Shown here: piece by piece, positions 18,673-26,101 of the stretch
Layout: every line of letters begins with the position of its first letter
Position numbering within the stretch: position 1 is the stretch's first letter
Assembly: GCF_018917965.1 (NCBI RefSeq)
Contig: NZ_JAHLPP010000004.1
Span: 62,001 to 126,000, forward strand
DNA from: Pseudoflavonifractor sp. MSJ-37
GTDB taxonomy: Bacteria; Bacillota; Clostridia; Oscillospirales; Oscillospiraceae
Direction of reading: 5' to 3'
DNA: 64,000 nt
Translations under genes and position numbers: made by a program
Notes under the pieces: model-generated
What the model was told of the DNA's origin: nothing
Databases searched by the model: none
The model's input: only the letters and a program-made list of their open reading frames with translations

Positions 18673-19775
18673 GCCGGAGCACCTCCTTTCACATCCTTGT
18701 CCAGCGTCACGATCATGGGTTCGCCGCCCTTGGGGGACCAGACCCGGTCCAGCTCCGGCTGGATCACCCGGATCGCGGCCTCCTCAGAGGCGATGTATAC
18801 CATGTCGTCCCGCTCACCCACTACCATGGAGCGGAGCTTGAGACGGTCGTTGAGGGCCATGAGGCCGCCCTCGAAGCCTACCAGGATGGAGAAAGGCCCC
18901 GTCACCAGGAAGCTGGAGAAGGCGCTACGGAGATAGGTCATCCGGGCCTTCTCCTCTGCCGGGAGCCGTTCGATGGTGTCCCAGAAGGGGGCGGCCATCA
19001 CATGGGCGGCCTCCTCCATGGTCATGCCCTTCCGGCGGACCAGATAGTCCAGGATATAGGTGATGACCTCGGTGTCGGTCTGGAGGGTACAGCGGTAGCC
19101 GTGCATCTCGATGGCCCGGCGGTTGGCATCATAGCTGGAGATCTCACCGTTGTGGACCACGGAGCAGTCCAGCAGGGCGAAGGGATGGGCGCCGCCCCAC
19201 CAGCCGGGCGTATTGGTGGGATAGCGGCCATGGGCGGTCCAGCAGTAGCCCTCGTAGTCCTCCAGACGGTAGAAGCGGCCCACGTCCTCGGGATAGCCCA
19301 CCGCCTTGAACACGCCCATGTTCTTCCCGGAGGAGAAGATGTAGGCGCCGTCGATGGAGCTGTTCACCCGGATGACCCGGCGGGCCACGAACTCCCGCTC
19401 GTCCAGCTGGCTGTCAGAGAGCCGATGGGGCAGGGGGGCCACGAAGTAGCGCCAGATCAGCGGCTCATCGGTGATGGCGGCCATCTTCCGAGTGGGGATC
19501 TTGGACAGGTTGATGATGTCGAAATAGCGCTCCAGATACCGTTCGCACTCCTCGCGGGCGGTCTGGGAGTCATAAAAGATGTGGAGCGCATAGTGGTCCT
19601 TATGATCCGGATAGATGCCGTAGCCGGCAAAACCGCCGCCCAGACCGTTGGAACGGTCGTGCATCACGGCGATGGAGCGGACGATCCGGTCGCCGGAGAC
19701 GGGCGTCCCCTTTTTGGAGAACAGACCGGAGATCGCGCAGCCGGATGGGATCCGAACGTTTCCCTCTCGCACCAT
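18669..19775 (-). CDS. Split glutamate synthase, class II glutamine amidotransferase subunit
   Basis: A 368-residue Ntn-type glutaminase domain. GGAGG eight bases before the ATG at 19773-19775 sets the start at MVREGNVRIPSGCAISGLF; the Cys of GCAISGLF is the expected nucleophile, so a 13-residue leader must be removed or tolerated. Other family text includes WTAHGRYPTNTPGWWGGAHPF, VVHNGEISSYDANRRAIE and LQTDTEVITYILDYL. It releases ammonia from glutamine for the FMN subunit, whose gene it overlaps by four bases. It is the first gene of the operon, behind a leader with a terminator hairpin. Confidence 0.9.
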   Translation of the reverse strand: MVREGNVRIPSGCAISGLFSKKGTPVSGDRIVRSIAVMHDRSNGLGGGFAGYGIYPDHKDHYALHIFYDSQTAREECERYLERYFDIINLSKIPTRKMAAITDEPLIWRYFVAPLPHRLSDSQLDEREFVARRVIRVNSSIDGAYIFSSGKNMGVFKAVGYPEDVGRFYRLEDYEGYCWTAHGRYPTNTPGWWGGAHPFALLDCSVVHNGEISSYDANRRAIEMHGYRCTLQTDTEVITYILDYLVRRKGMTMEEAAHVMAAPFWDTIERLPAEEKARMTYLRSAFSSFLVTGPFSILVGFEGGLMALNDRLKLRSMVVGERDDMVYIASEEAAIRVIQPELDRVWSPKGGEPMIVTLDKDVKGGAPA

Positions 19776-19799
19776 GAAATTTCTCCTCCCTCGAATTGC

Positions 19800-19874
19800 A
19801 AAAAAGGCGTCCACAGTCTTACCGCCGGCCCAGACAGGGGAGACCGGCGGATGTTCCGTGAACGCCTTTGTTCA
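19800..19874 (-). promoter_or_regulatory. Leader hairpin and terminator before the glutamate synthase operon
   Basis: On the minus strand a small hairpin forms right at the predicted transcript start: TGAAC / GTTCA (19870-19874 with 19859-19863) around the six-base loop AAAGGC. The loop and 3' arm also form the left side of an alternative long terminator, AAAGGCGT...ACGCCTTTTTT (19861-19869 with 19801-19810), with an inner CCGCCGG/CCGGCGG stem. The two structures exclude each other, which is a transcription attenuation layout. The same design occurs before the glutamine synthetase gene. Confidence 0.65.
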
Positions 19875-19882
19875 TAGACGGT

Positions 19883-19911
19883 ATCATAGCACGCTCTGGG
19901 CGCTTCGACAA
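19883..19911 (-). promoter_or_regulatory. Promoter of the glutamate synthase operon
   Basis: On the minus strand TTGTCG (19906-19911) and TATGAT (19883-19888) are 17 bases apart. Transcription would begin near 19876, immediately before the hairpin leader. Confidence 0.7.
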
Positions 19912-20034
19912 GATATTTTTTTGATTTTTCTGGACTGAAATGGCAAGTTTTGAATGATGACTTGCAAAACGACGAAAAAACGGCTCCATTTTAGACAGCC
20001 TTCACAAGACGCGGAAGTTCAGCGAAAGAAGGGG

Positions 20035-20063
20035 TTGACAAGGGCGGATGGCGATCCTATAAT
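20035..20063 (+). promoter_or_regulatory. Promoter of the glutamine synthetase gene
   Basis: Consensus TTGACA (20035-20040), a 17-base spacer and TATAAT (20058-20063). Transcription should start near 20070, just before the attenuator-like leader. Confidence 0.88.
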
Positions 20064-20073
20064 GACCGCATCG

Positions 20074-20117
20074 ACAGCAAGGGCGCTGTGGCTGAAAAGG
20101 CCGCAGTGCCCATTTTT
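20074..20117 (+). promoter_or_regulatory. Leader hairpin and terminator before glutamine synthetase
   Basis: ACAGC / GCTGT (20074-20078 with 20085-20089) encloses the six-base loop AAGGGC. The alternative terminator pairs 20081-20092 with 20100-20111 (12 bp including two G-U pairs) and ends in ATTTTT. Loop and 3' arm of the first hairpin are shared with the terminator stem. The hexaloop has A at position 1 and G at position 4, as in targets of ANTAR antiterminator proteins, but I see only one such hairpin where known ANTAR targets have two. Confidence 0.65.
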
Positions 20118-20173
20118 CATTTCATCTCCGTCTATCCGGCGGGGAGCTGGAGAAAGCGAAGGAGTGTATCGAC

Positions 20174-22249
20174 ATGAGCAAGGTCCCTGAGCTGTTTGGC
20201 AGCATGGTCTTCAACGACGCCGTCATGAAGGAGCGTCTCCCCAAAGACGTGTACCGTTCCCTCCGCCGTACCATCCGGGAGGGCACCGCTCTGGCCCCTG
20301 AGGTGGCCGATGTGGTGGCCTCCGCCATGAAGGATTGGGCGGTGGCCAAGGGCGTCACCCATTTCACCCACTGGTTCCAGCCGATGACCGGCATCACCGC
20401 TGAGAAGCACGATTCCTTCATCTCCCCCTGTGAGGACGGCGGTGTGATCATGGAGTTCTCCGGCAAGGAGCTGATCAAGGGCGAGCCTGACGCCTCTTCC
20501 TTCCCCTCCGGCGGTCTGCGGGCAACCTTCGAGGCCCGGGGCTATACCGCCTGGGATCCCACCTCCTATGCCTTCATCAAGGATGATACCCTGTGCATCC
20601 CCACTGCCTTCTGTTCCTATCACGGCGAGATCCTGGACAAAAAGACCCCGCTCCTCCGCTCCATGGACGCGGTGAGCCGGGAGGCCATCCGGGTGCTGAA
20701 GCTCTTCGGCAAAGACGTGTGCCGCGTCACCGCCACGGTGGGTCCTGAGCAGGAATACTTCCTGATCGACAAGAAGGACTACGCCAAGCGCCCGGACCTG
20801 ATCCTCACCGGCCGGACCCTGTTCGGCGCCTCCTCTCCCAAGGGACAGGAGCTGGAGGACCACTATTTCGGCTCCATCCGTCCCCGCGTGAAGGCCTATA
20901 TGGCCGACCTGGACGAGGAGCTGTGGAAGCTGGGCATCTACTCCAAGACCGAGCACAACGAGGTGGCCCCCTGCCAGCATGAGATGGCCCCCATCTTCAC
21001 CACCGCCAACCTGGCCACCGATCAGAACCAGCTCACCATGGAGGTCATGAAGAAGGTGGCCGACAGGCACGGCTTCGTGTGCCTGCTCCACGAGAAGCCC
21101 TTCGAGGGGGTCAACGGCTCCGGCAAGCACAACAACTGGGCCCTGTCCACCGACACCGGCGAGAACCTGCTGGATCCCGGCCGCACGCCCGCCGACAACG
21201 CCCAGTTCCTGCTGTTCCTCACCGCCGTGATCAAGGCGGTGGACGAGTATCAGGACCTGCTGCGGATCTCCGTGGCCAGCGCCGGCAACGACCACCGCCT
21301 GGGCGCCAACGAGGCCCCTCCCGCCATCGTCTCCGTCTACGTGGGCGATGAGCTGGAGGAAGTGGTGGACACGCTGGTCTCCGGCACCGCCCACGATGGA
21401 GAGAAGCGCCGGGCCATGGACATCGGTGTCACCGCCCTCCCGCCCATCCCGCTGGACAACTCCGACCGCAACCGGACCTCTCCCTTCGCCTTCACCGGCA
21501 ACAAGTTCGAGTTCCGGATGCCCGGTTCCTCCTTCAACATCGCCTGCACCAACATCATGCTCAACGCCGCGGTGGCGCAGGCTCTGGGCAAGTTCGCCGA
21601 TGAGCTGGAGGGCGCGGAGGACTTCGACAAGGCCCTCTCTGTCCTGGTCCGCCGGGAGCTGGCCGCCCACCGCCGCATCCTCTTCAACGGCAACGGGTAC
21701 AGCGATGAGTGGGTGGCGGAGGCCAAGCGCCGGGGCCTGCTGGACCTGCGCACGACCCCCGAGGCTCTGGCCCACTTCGACGATCCCAAGAACGTGGAGC
21801 TCTTCACTTCTCTGGGCATCTATACGCTGGAGGAGCTCCACTCCCGCCAGGAGATCGGGCAGGAGGAGTACAGCAAGGTCATCCAGATCGAGGCCAAGAC
21901 TTCCATGGACCTGCTGAAGAAGCGCATCATCCCCGCCTGCATCGCCTACTCCAAGTCGCTGGCCGAGGGCGTGGCCGCAAAGAAGTCCATCGGCGTGGAC
22001 GCCGATGTGGAGGCCTCTATGGTCAAGCTGATCACCGACAAGACCGCCTCCCTGCTGTCCCGGACCTGCACGCTGGCCGCCGCCGTGGAGGGCGTGCCCT
22101 CCGGCGCCGCCAAGGCCGCGAGCTACTGTGCCGAGACCGTGTTCCCCGCCATGCAGCACGCCCGGGAGCTGGCCGATGAGCTGGAGATGCTGGTGGGCCG
22201 GGAGTACTGGCCCTTCCCGACCTATGGCGACCTGCTGTTCTATGTGTGA
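20174..22249 (+). CDS. glnN: Glutamine synthetase type III
   Basis: A 691-residue enzyme; this length and the start [20 protein letters not shown] are typical of GS type III, which is larger than GSI and occurs in Bacteroidetes, cyanobacteria and Clostridia. It makes glutamine from glutamate, ammonia and ATP. Visible core motifs include [30 protein letters not shown] (metal-binding Glu), [32 protein letters not shown] (glutamate and metal sites) and [13 protein letters not shown]. The gene diverges from the split glutamate synthase operon, together giving a complete GS-GOGAT ammonia assimilation unit with matching leaders. Confidence 0.97.
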   Translation: MSKVPELFGSMVFNDAVMKERLPKDVYRSLRRTIREGTALAPEVADVVASAMKDWAVAKGVTHFTHWFQPMTGITAEKHDSFISPCEDGGVIMEFSGKELIKGEPDASSFPSGGLRATFEARGYTAWDPTSYAFIKDDTLCIPTAFCSYHGEILDKKTPLLRSMDAVSREAIRVLKLFGKDVCRVTATVGPEQEYFLIDKKDYAKRPDLILTGRTLFGASSPKGQELEDHYFGSIRPRVKAYMADLDEELWKLGIYSKTEHNEVAPCQHEMAPIFTTANLATDQNQLTMEVMKKVADRHGFVCLLHEKPFEGVNGSGKHNNWALSTDTGENLLDPGRTPADNAQFLLFLTAVIKAVDEYQDLLRISVASAGNDHRLGANEAPPAIVSVYVGDELEEVVDTLVSGTAHDGEKRRAMDIGVTALPPIPLDNSDRNRTSPFAFTGNKFEFRMPGSSFNIACTNIMLNAAVAQALGKFADELEGAEDFDKALSVLVRRELAAHRRILFNGNGYSDEWVAEAKRRGLLDLRTTPEALAHFDDPKNVELFTSLGIYTLEELHSRQEIGQEEYSKVIQIEAKTSMDLLKKRIIPACIAYSKSLAEGVAAKKSIGVDADVEASMVKLITDKTASLLSRTCTLAAAVEGVPSGAAKAASYCAETVFPAMQHARELADELEMLVGREYWPFPTYGDLLFYV

Positions 22250-22292
22250 TCCCGCCCCAGCACTAGATCGACCAGAAAGCGAGGGATATCCA

Positions 22293-23660
22293 ATGGCTAT
22301 CCATGAGGAGTGCGGCGTGTTCGGGATCTCCGATCCCAGAGGGGACTGCGCCCGCACCGCTTATTACGGGCTCTACTCACTCCAGCACCGGGGGCAGGAG
22401 GCCTGTGGCATCGCCACCATCAACGACCGGGAGCTCTCCTATCACAAGGACGTGGGCCTGGTGGGGGAGGTGTTCACACCGGAGCTCCTCCACCAGCTGG
22501 ACGGCACCATGGCCGTGGGCCATGTGCGCTACGCCACCACCGGCGGCACCCGCCGGGAGAACGCCCAGCCCCTGACCCTCAAATATGTGAAGGGCACTCT
22601 GGCTCTGGCCCATAACGGCAATCTGGTGGGCACTCAGGAGCTCCGCACCGGGTTCGAATATCGGGGCGCGATCTTCCAGACCACCACCGACTCCGAGCTG
22701 ATCGCCTACGCGATCGCGCAGGAGCGGCTCCGGTGCGGGTCCGCCGAGGAGGCCGTGGTCCGGGCCATGAAGCTCCTGCGGGGGGCCTATTCCCTGATCG
22801 TCATGTCCCCCCAGAAGCTGATCGCCGCCCGGGACCCCTGGGGCTTCCGGCCCCTGTGCATGGGCCGCCGGGGCGACGCCGTGATCTTCGCCTCCGAGAG
22901 CTGTGCCCTCCACGCCGTGGGAGCGCAGTACGAGCGGGAGCTGGAGCCCGGCGAGGTGGTCGTGGCCGAGGGGACGCAGGTCCGCTCCATCAAAGAGAAC
23001 TGCGCCGGGGCCTCCAGCCACATGTGCATCTTTGAGTATATCTACTTCGCCCGGCCCGACTCGGACATCTGCGGACAGTCGGTCCACGAGGCCCGGCGGC
23101 TGGCGGGGAAGTATCTGGCCCGGGAGAGCGCCGTGGACGCCGATGTGGTCATCGGCGTGCCCGACTCCGGCCTGGACGCCGCCATGGGCTACGCGGAGGA
23201 GTCCGGTCTGCCCTATGTGATCGGGCTGGTCAAGAACCGCTACATCGGCCGGACCTTCATCACCCCCGGCCAGGAGAGCCGGGAGCAGGCCGTGCGGATC
23301 AAGCTGGGGCCCCTCCGCAGCTCCATCGAGGGCAAGCGGGTGGTGGTCATCGACGACTCCATCGTCCGGGGGACCACCTCCCGGCAGATCGTCTCCCTCC
23401 TGCGGGAGGCCGGGGCCACGGAGGTCCATATGCGGTCCTCCGCGCCGCCCTTCATCGCCCCGTGCTACTTCGGCACGGACATCCCGGACCGGGAACAGCT
23501 CATCGCCTGCCAGTACACGGTGGACGAGATCCGGGACATGATCGGTGCGGACAGTCTGGCTTTCCTGAGCTTGGACGCCCTGCACCGGATCGCCCCGGAC
23601 GCCAAGTGCGGCTTCTGCGACGGCTGTTTTACGGGGAAATACCCCATCGCCCTGGACTGA
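22293..23660 (+). CDS. purF: Amidophosphoribosyltransferase (Fe-S type)
   Basis: A 455-residue enzyme for the first committed step of purine synthesis, PRPP plus glutamine to phosphoribosylamine. The N-terminus is MAIHEECGVFG, so a six-residue propeptide would be removed to expose catalytic C7. The class II amidotransferase domain is followed by a PRPP-binding transferase domain (VVVIDDSIVRGTTSRQIV). Cysteines in HMCIFEYIYFARPDS, PCYFGTD and KCGFCDGCFTGKYP match the [4Fe-4S] ligands of the B. subtilis-type enzyme. It stands apart from other pur genes, 43 bases behind glutamine synthetase, probably for shared control by nitrogen. Confidence 0.97.
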   Translation: MAIHEECGVFGISDPRGDCARTAYYGLYSLQHRGQEACGIATINDRELSYHKDVGLVGEVFTPELLHQLDGTMAVGHVRYATTGGTRRENAQPLTLKYVKGTLALAHNGNLVGTQELRTGFEYRGAIFQTTTDSELIAYAIAQERLRCGSAEEAVVRAMKLLRGAYSLIVMSPQKLIAARDPWGFRPLCMGRRGDAVIFASESCALHAVGAQYERELEPGEVVVAEGTQVRSIKENCAGASSHMCIFEYIYFARPDSDICGQSVHEARRLAGKYLARESAVDADVVIGVPDSGLDAAMGYAEESGLPYVIGLVKNRYIGRTFITPGQESREQAVRIKLGPLRSSIEGKRVVVIDDSIVRGTTSRQIVSLLREAGATEVHMRSSAPPFIAPCYFGTDIPDREQLIACQYTVDEIRDMIGADSLAFLSLDALHRIAPDAKCGFCDGCFTGKYPIALD

Positions 23661-23689
23661 GCCGGGGCGGGACGACATCGACATCTGCA

Positions 23690-24050
23690 TATCTCGACGC
23701 GATGACGGAGACGAGTACCGCGGTACAGCCGGCCACAGCGAGCGGGGGACGATGAGAGCCCCGCGCCTCGGCCCCGCGGGAAGAACCCTCCTGAGCAGGG
23801 ACCTGAACCCCGCCCGTCCGGGCGGTCAAGTAGGGCGACCGGGTGCGACCGTTATATCGCCCAGGCTTGGACCGGAGTTTTTCCTCTTTCCTTCTCTCAT
23901 GTTCCCCAAAGCTTCGTTCTCCTTCTCCTCCGGGAAGAGCCTGAAAAGGGGCCGCTTCGGCGGCAATTTAGGTGGCACCGCGGAGCGCAGCATCCGTCCT
24001 AACGACCGGGAGATCCGTCCCGGCCGGGACAGATGCTGCGCTATATTTTT
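23690..24050 (+). promoter_or_regulatory. T-box leader, probably tRNA-Asn responsive
   Basis: The T-box core AGGTGGCACCGCGG ends at 23983, with the tRNA-acceptor-pairing TGGC at 23973-23976. TGGC pairs with GCCA-3', that is, a tRNA with discriminator G, as in tRNA-Asn. The terminator pairs 23984-23994 with 24032-24042 and ends in a T run. Upstream lie an AGTA element (23714-23717) and a Stem II-like AGTAGGGCGACCGGGTGCG block. Asn codons AAC at 23806-23808 or 23784-23786 are specifier candidates. The gene controlled is asparagine synthetase, in agreement. Confidence 0.9.
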
Positions 24051-24067
24051 TCGGAGGTGCCATTTTT

Positions 24068-25654
24068 ATGTGCTCGATCATCGGTTTCACCCAAAAGACT
24101 TACACGAAAGACCAGTTCCTGCCCTACTTCCAGCGGACCACCTCCCGGGGGCCGGACATGATGCGGGTGGAGGAGACCCCCTCCGGCTGGCTGGGCTTCC
24201 AGCGGCTGGCCATCATGGGCCTGGACGAGTCCGGGATGCAGCCCTTCCATCTGGACGGGGACGCCGTGGTCTGCAACGGCGAGCTCTACGGCTGGCGGGA
24301 CCAGAAGGCCGCTCTGGAGGCCACCGGCAAGTACCAGTTCCACAGCCAGAGCGACTGCGAGATCCTCCTGCCCATGTACCATGAATATGGGCTGGAGATG
24401 TTCGCCAAGCTGGACGCGGAGTTCGCCCTGGTCATCTATGACGCGAAGAAGGACGCCTATATCGCCGCCCGGGACCCCATCGGCATCCGGCCCCTCTTCT
24501 ACGGGACCGACGCGGAGGGCGGCATGGTGTTCGCCAGCGAGGCGAAAAACCTGATCGGCCTGTGCGATGAGGTCTGCCCCTTCCCTCCGGGCCACTACTG
24601 GGCCGACGGTCAGTTCGTCCGCTACGCCGACCTGACCACCGTGGCCGCCTATCGTCAGGACGATCTGGACACCATCTGCCGGAACATCCACGACAAGCTC
24701 GTCGCCGGCGTGGACAAGCGGCTGGACGCGGACGCCCCGGTGGGCTTCCTCCTGTCCGGTGGACTGGACTCCAGCCTGGTGTGCGGCATCGCCCGCAAGC
24801 TGCTGGACAAGCCCCTGCGCACCTTCGCCATCGGCATGGACACCGACGCCATCGACCTGAAATACGCCCGGGAGGCCGCCGACTATCTGGGCGCCGACCA
24901 TACCGAGGTCATCATCAGCCGGGACGATGTGATCCGGGCCCTGCCGGAGGTGGTGGCCGCCCTGGGCACCTATGACATCACCACCATCCGGGCCAGCATG
25001 GGGATGTACCTGTGCTGCAAGGCCATCCGGGAGCGCTCCGACATCCGGGTCCTCCTGACCGGCGAGATCTCCGACGAGCTGTTCGGCTACAAGTACACCG
25101 ACTTCGCCCCCTCCCCCGAGGCGTTCCAGCAGGAGGCCAAGAAGCGGGTGGACGAGCTGTATATGTACGACGTGCTCCGGGCCGACCGGTGCATCAGCTC
25201 CTGGTCCATGGAGGCCCGGGTGCCCTTCGGCGATCTGGACTTCGTGAAGTACGTCATGTCCATCGACCCCGCCAAAAAGGTCAACACCTACCACAAGGGC
25301 AAGTACCTGCTCCGGAAGGCCTTCGAGGCCGACAAGCTCCTGCCCGAGTCCATCCTCTGGCGGGAGAAGGCCGCCTTCTCCGACGCGGTGGGCCACTCCA
25401 TGGTGGATGACCTGAAGGGATACGCCGAGACCTGCTATACCGATGAGGAGTTCCGCCTCCGGGCCGCCCGCTATGAGTTCGCCGCCCCCTTCACCAAGGA
25501 GAGCCTGCTCTACCGGGAGCTCTTCGAGCGGTACTACCCCGGTCAGGCCCGTATGGTCAAGGCCTTCTGGATGCCCAACCGGGCGTGGGAGGGCTGTGAC
25601 GTCTCCGACCCATCCGCCCGGGTGCTGAGCAACTACGGCGCCAGCGGGAAGTGA
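24068..25654 (+). CDS. asnB: Asparagine synthetase B (glutamine-hydrolysing)
   Basis: A 528-residue enzyme making asparagine from aspartate, glutamine and ATP. MCSIIGFTQ places the catalytic Cys at position 2 of the class II amidotransferase domain; VVCNGELYGWRDQ and SDCEILLPMY are further family motifs. The synthetase domain begins about residue 215 with the pyrophosphate loop LLSGGLDSSLVCG, followed by LTGEISDELFGYKYTDFAPS and SWSMEARVPFGDLDFVKY. GGAGGT lies nine bases before the ATG. The T-box leader indicates induction when uncharged tRNA-Asn accumulates. It ends a run of four glutamine-related operons. Confidence 0.97.
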   Translation: MCSIIGFTQKTYTKDQFLPYFQRTTSRGPDMMRVEETPSGWLGFQRLAIMGLDESGMQPFHLDGDAVVCNGELYGWRDQKAALEATGKYQFHSQSDCEILLPMYHEYGLEMFAKLDAEFALVIYDAKKDAYIAARDPIGIRPLFYGTDAEGGMVFASEAKNLIGLCDEVCPFPPGHYWADGQFVRYADLTTVAAYRQDDLDTICRNIHDKLVAGVDKRLDADAPVGFLLSGGLDSSLVCGIARKLLDKPLRTFAIGMDTDAIDLKYAREAADYLGADHTEVIISRDDVIRALPEVVAALGTYDITTIRASMGMYLCCKAIRERSDIRVLLTGEISDELFGYKYTDFAPSPEAFQQEAKKRVDELYMYDVLRADRCISSWSMEARVPFGDLDFVKYVMSIDPAKKVNTYHKGKYLLRKAFEADKLLPESILWREKAAFSDAVGHSMVDDLKGYAETCYTDEEFRLRAARYEFAAPFTKESLLYRELFERYYPGQARMVKAFWMPNRAWEGCDVSDPSARVLSNYGASGK

Positions 25655-25729
25655 GGTGCTGGGCCGGGGGAGGGCGCGGAGGCCCTCCCCCTACGGCCGG
25701 TCTTGCGGTCGAACGCTGCCGGATCTTAT

Positions 25730-25789
25730 CGTTTTCGCGACACATCCTGTCCATGTGTCGCGAAAACGGCTTTTTTTTTTTTTTTTTTT
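25730..25789 (+). terminator. Strong terminator after asnB
   Basis: A perfect 16-bp stem (25730-25745 with 25753-25768) is followed after two bases by 19 consecutive T residues (25771-25789), the longest homopolymer in the window. An additional G/C-rich hairpin without T run lies just before it (about 25660-25690). Confidence 0.97.
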
Positions 25790-25812
25790 GCGTTGAAAAT
25801 ACTGAAAAATGG

Positions 25813-25841
25813 TTGCAAGCCCCGATCGGTAACGTTATAAT
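25813..25841 (+). promoter_or_regulatory. Promoter of the SLH surface protein gene
   Basis: TTGCAA (25813-25818), a 17-base spacer and TATAAT (25836-25841). Transcription would begin near 25848, leaving a leader of about 250 bases. Confidence 0.82.
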
Positions 25842-25847
25842 AGTTTC

Positions 25848-26090
25848 GTAGATTTGTCCGGAAGGGAGCAGACGGGGAGGGACCTCGACGGGGGGCGTGA
25901 GCTTCGCGCGGAGGACGCCCCGGAACGATGGATGGGACGACAAAAAGACGCTGAGCCGGCGGGGCGCTTCCCGTGCCGCCGGGCGTCTTTTGCGCTATCC
26001 GGGCCCTTCGGGACCGTGAGAAAGGGGCGTAGATTAAGGACGGAACCACAAGTTTGTCCCTGTGATACCCAAGCGAACGACAGAAAGGAG
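25848..26090 (+). other. Long structured leader or small RNA with internal terminator
   Basis: The roughly 250-base region between promoter and SLH gene has no credible gene. It holds a GC-rich hairpin near 25890-25922 and an intrinsic-terminator-like hairpin at 25943-25991 (AAAAGACGC...GCGTCTTTT with an inner CCGGCGG/CCGCCGG stem). The last 100 bases lead to an AAAGGAG site. This could be a transcription attenuator or riboswitch, or a separate small RNA of about 145 bases. I could not match it to a known riboswitch class, and it lacks a T-box TGGN core. Confidence 0.55.
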
Positions 26091-26101
26091 AAATGAAGAT
26101 C

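Noticed and set aside
20132-22357. A 741-codon frame antisense to glutamine synthetase.
   Set aside because: It is a composition shadow of the high-GC sense gene; the sense frame is unmistakable GS type III.
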